A stretch of DNA of 24,738 bases from Pseudomonadota bacterium (GTDB taxonomy: Bacteria; Pseudomonadota; Alphaproteobacteria; Rhizobiales; Devosiaceae), in contig JAEYYP010000431.1 in the NCBI GenBank assembly GCA_023428425.1, positions 1 through 24,738 on the forward strand. Direction: 5' to 3'. The number at the start of each line of letters is the position of its first letter. Position 1 is the stretch's first letter. This document shows, piece after piece, positions 23,181 to 24,738 of this stretch. The notes beneath the pieces are model-generated. The model was not told the origin of the DNA. It saw nothing but the letters and a program-made list of their open reading frames with translations, and ran no database searches. Position numbers and translations under genes: made by a program.

Positions 23181-24689
23181 ATGACCAGCGTCGCCAAGTA
23201 CGACATCTTTGAAGCCAGCTTTGCCGGACCGTCCGGCGGCAATCCCTATGTCGAGGTGAGTTTCGACGCGGTGTTCTCGCAGAACGCGCGCGAAGTCCGT
23301 GTCCCCGGCTTCTACGATGGCGAGGGCACCTATCGGGTGCGCTTCATGCCGGACAACGAGGGAGAGTGGAGCTTTCGGACCCGCAGCAGGACCGCTTCGC
23401 TCGATGGCAAGGCCGGCGGCTTCACGGCAACGGCCGCACGCGCCGGCCAGCATGGTCCGGTGGCTGTCGCCAACAAGTTCCACTTCGCCCATGCCGACGG
23501 CACGCCGTATTTCCCGTTCGGCACCACCTGCTATGCGTGGACGCACCAGCCGCTCGCCATGCAGGCGGAGACGCTCGAGACGCTCGGCAAGGCGCGATTC
23601 AACAAGATCCGCATGGGCGTGTTCCCCAAGGACTATCCGTTCAACGAGAACGAGCCGCTGCAGGACGTCTATCTGCCGGGCGCCGATGGCAGGCTCGACT
23701 TCGACCGGCCGAACCCGAAAGCCTTCCAGCATTTCGAGCAGCAGGTCGGCAAGCTGCGCGACATGGGAATCGAGGCGGACATCATCATGTTCCACCCCTA
23801 TGACAGGTGGGACTACTCCAACATGACGGCCGAGCAGGATTTCCGCTATGTCGAGTACCTGGCGGCGCGGCTCGCGGCCTATTCGAACGTCTGGTGGGCG
23901 CTCGCCAACGAGTACGACTTCCTGCTCCACACCAAGCCCGTGGCGCAGTGGGACCGCTACTTCCACATCCTCGAAGAGAACGACCCGTACAACCACCCGA
24001 AGTCCATCCACAATGGCGACCAGTCGATGAACTTCGACCATCGCAAGGCCTGGGTCAGCCACGTCTGCATCCAGAACTGGGACGTGAAACGCACGCCCGA
24101 GTGGCGCGAGCAGTACGGCAAGCCCGTGGTCAACGACGAACCCGAATACGAGGGCAACATCTGGCCGAGCTGGGGCAACATCACCGCCCAGGAGCTGACG
24201 CACCGCTTCTGGACCACCGTGCTCCGCGGCGGTTATGCCGGGCATGGCGAAACCTACGCCGACCCCGAGGACCTGATCTGGTGGGCCAAGGGCGGCAAGC
24301 TGCATGGCGAGGCGTGGAAGCGGATCGGCTTCCTGCGCCAGATCATCGAGGAGGACGTCAGGCACGGCCTGACACCGATGGGGCACAACGCGGCCTGGCC
24401 GTGGAGCCGCATCTCGGGCGCCCGCGACGGCAAGGTGAGCTATATCTATTTCGGCGAGCACCAGCCCAACCAGTGGACGACTGGGCTCCCCAAGGAGGAC
24501 GGCGACTACGAAGTCGACCTGATCGACACTTGGAACATGACGGTGACCCCGGCCAAGCGCATACCGGCGCTGATCCCGCACCCCACGCGCCACGGCGACG
24601 TGGTGCGCGGGGGGAAGGCGGACGCGGCGTTCGGCATCGAGCTGCCGGGCCGGCCCTATCTGGCGATCAGGGTGAGGGACAGGGGATAA
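23181..24689 (+). CDS. Apiosidase-like (DUF4038-type) glycosidase with DUF5060/DUF5605 domains, copy 2
   Basis: A 502-residue cytoplasmic paralogue of the preceding protein with the same three-domain order. Matching segments are GPSGGNPYVEVSFDAVF and VPGFYDGEGTYRVRFMPDNE (N-terminal domain), FHFAHADGTPYFPFGTTCYA, KIRMGVFPKDYPFNENEP and IMFHPYDRWDYSNM (barrel), and VDLIDTWNMTVTP (C-terminal domain). Candidate catalytic residues are Glu244 in WWALANEYD and Glu320 in NDEPEYEG. It starts 11 bp after the first copy, with GAGGGGAAG just upstream, and is the last gene of the operon. Clear divergence between the copies suggests different linkages or sugars rather than a recent duplication. Substrate assignment to apiosides is by family resemblance and gene context only. 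Confidence 0.82.
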   Translation: MTSVAKYDIFEASFAGPSGGNPYVEVSFDAVFSQNAREVRVPGFYDGEGTYRVRFMPDNEGEWSFRTRSRTASLDGKAGGFTATAARAGQHGPVAVANKFHFAHADGTPYFPFGTTCYAWTHQPLAMQAETLETLGKARFNKIRMGVFPKDYPFNENEPLQDVYLPGADGRLDFDRPNPKAFQHFEQQVGKLRDMGIEADIIMFHPYDRWDYSNMTAEQDFRYVEYLAARLAAYSNVWWALANEYDFLLHTKPVAQWDRYFHILEENDPYNHPKSIHNGDQSMNFDHRKAWVSHVCIQNWDVKRTPEWREQYGKPVVNDEPEYEGNIWPSWGNITAQELTHRFWTTVLRGGYAGHGETYADPEDLIWWAKGGKLHGEAWKRIGFLRQIIEEDVRHGLTPMGHNAAWPWSRISGARDGKVSYIYFGEHQPNQWTTGLPKEDGDYEVDLIDTWNMTVTPAKRIPALIPHPTRHGDVVRGGKADAAFGIELPGRPYLAIRVRDRG

Positions 24690-24738
24690 GCTGGACGATC
24701 GTTGCCTGAGCAGCCGTGGGGTGTGGCCGGCGCGACAA

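Noticed and set aside
23040..24593. Minus-strand open frame of about 517 codons opposite the second glycosidase gene, and a similar one at 21748-23121
   Set aside because: Both mirror the paralogous glycosidase genes and even resemble each other for that reason; no ribosome site or family motif.
2369..24689. CRISPR array, insertion sequence, prophage or toxin-antitoxin genes
   Set aside because: No regularly spaced repeats of suitable length, no transposase, phage or toxin-like proteins were found.

Overview
The window is GC-rich and densely coded. Gene starts carry GGAGG-type ribosome sites, several with GTG starts, and many stop and start codons overlap. Together with the style of the ABC-transporter and regulator genes this suggests an alphaproteobacterium of the Hyphomicrobiales (Devosia or a relative would fit); that placement is inference. 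Apart from one tRNA and one aldo/keto reductase, nearly every gene serves uptake and breakdown of plant-type glycosides.

Left part (1-7892). A YdhF-like aldo/keto reductase and a CAT-anticodon tRNA lie on the minus strand, separated by a palindromic REP-like element. A LacI-family regulator (minus) diverges from a plus-strand operon made of a GH78 alpha-L-rhamnosidase and a CUT1-type sugar ABC importer (binding protein plus two permeases, no ATPase gene). This unit looks like a rhamnoside uptake and hydrolysis operon.

Central part (7902-15580, minus strand). A tightly coupled operon reads, in transcription order: transketolase N-terminal half, transketolase C-terminal half, FGGY kinase, xylose-isomerase-like TIM-barrel protein, and a PA14-containing GH3 beta-glycosidase. 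A DeoR-family regulator gene lies just upstream on the same strand.

Right part (15909-24689, plus strand). Diverging from deoR is an Opp/Dpp-type ABC importer (binding protein, two permeases, two ATPases) followed by two tandem paralogous glycosidase-like proteins (DUF5060-type N-terminal domain, apiosidase-like/DUF4038-type TIM barrel, DUF5605-type C-terminal domain).

Taken together, isomerase + FGGY kinase + split transketolase matches the known transketolase route for D-apiose (apiose to apulose to apulose 4-phosphate, then transfer onto glyceraldehyde 3-phosphate). The two apiosidase-like proteins could release apiose in the cytoplasm from imported oligosaccharides. The leading hypothesis is therefore a regulon that imports and dismantles apiose-containing glycosides (rhamnogalacturonan-II fragments or flavonoid/terpenoid apiosides) intracellularly, next to a rhamnosidase operon that could remove rhamnose from the same material. 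Two arrays of TTTCGT-like repeats phased at 10 bp, one before the transketolase operon and one between deoR and the transporter operon, are probable DeoR operators and tie both operons together. Both binding-protein genes are followed by a strong hairpin before the permease gene.

No gap without a gene exceeds about 330 bp; the longest, 15581-15908, holds one operator array and candidate promoters. Bases 24690-24738 hold nothing recognised.
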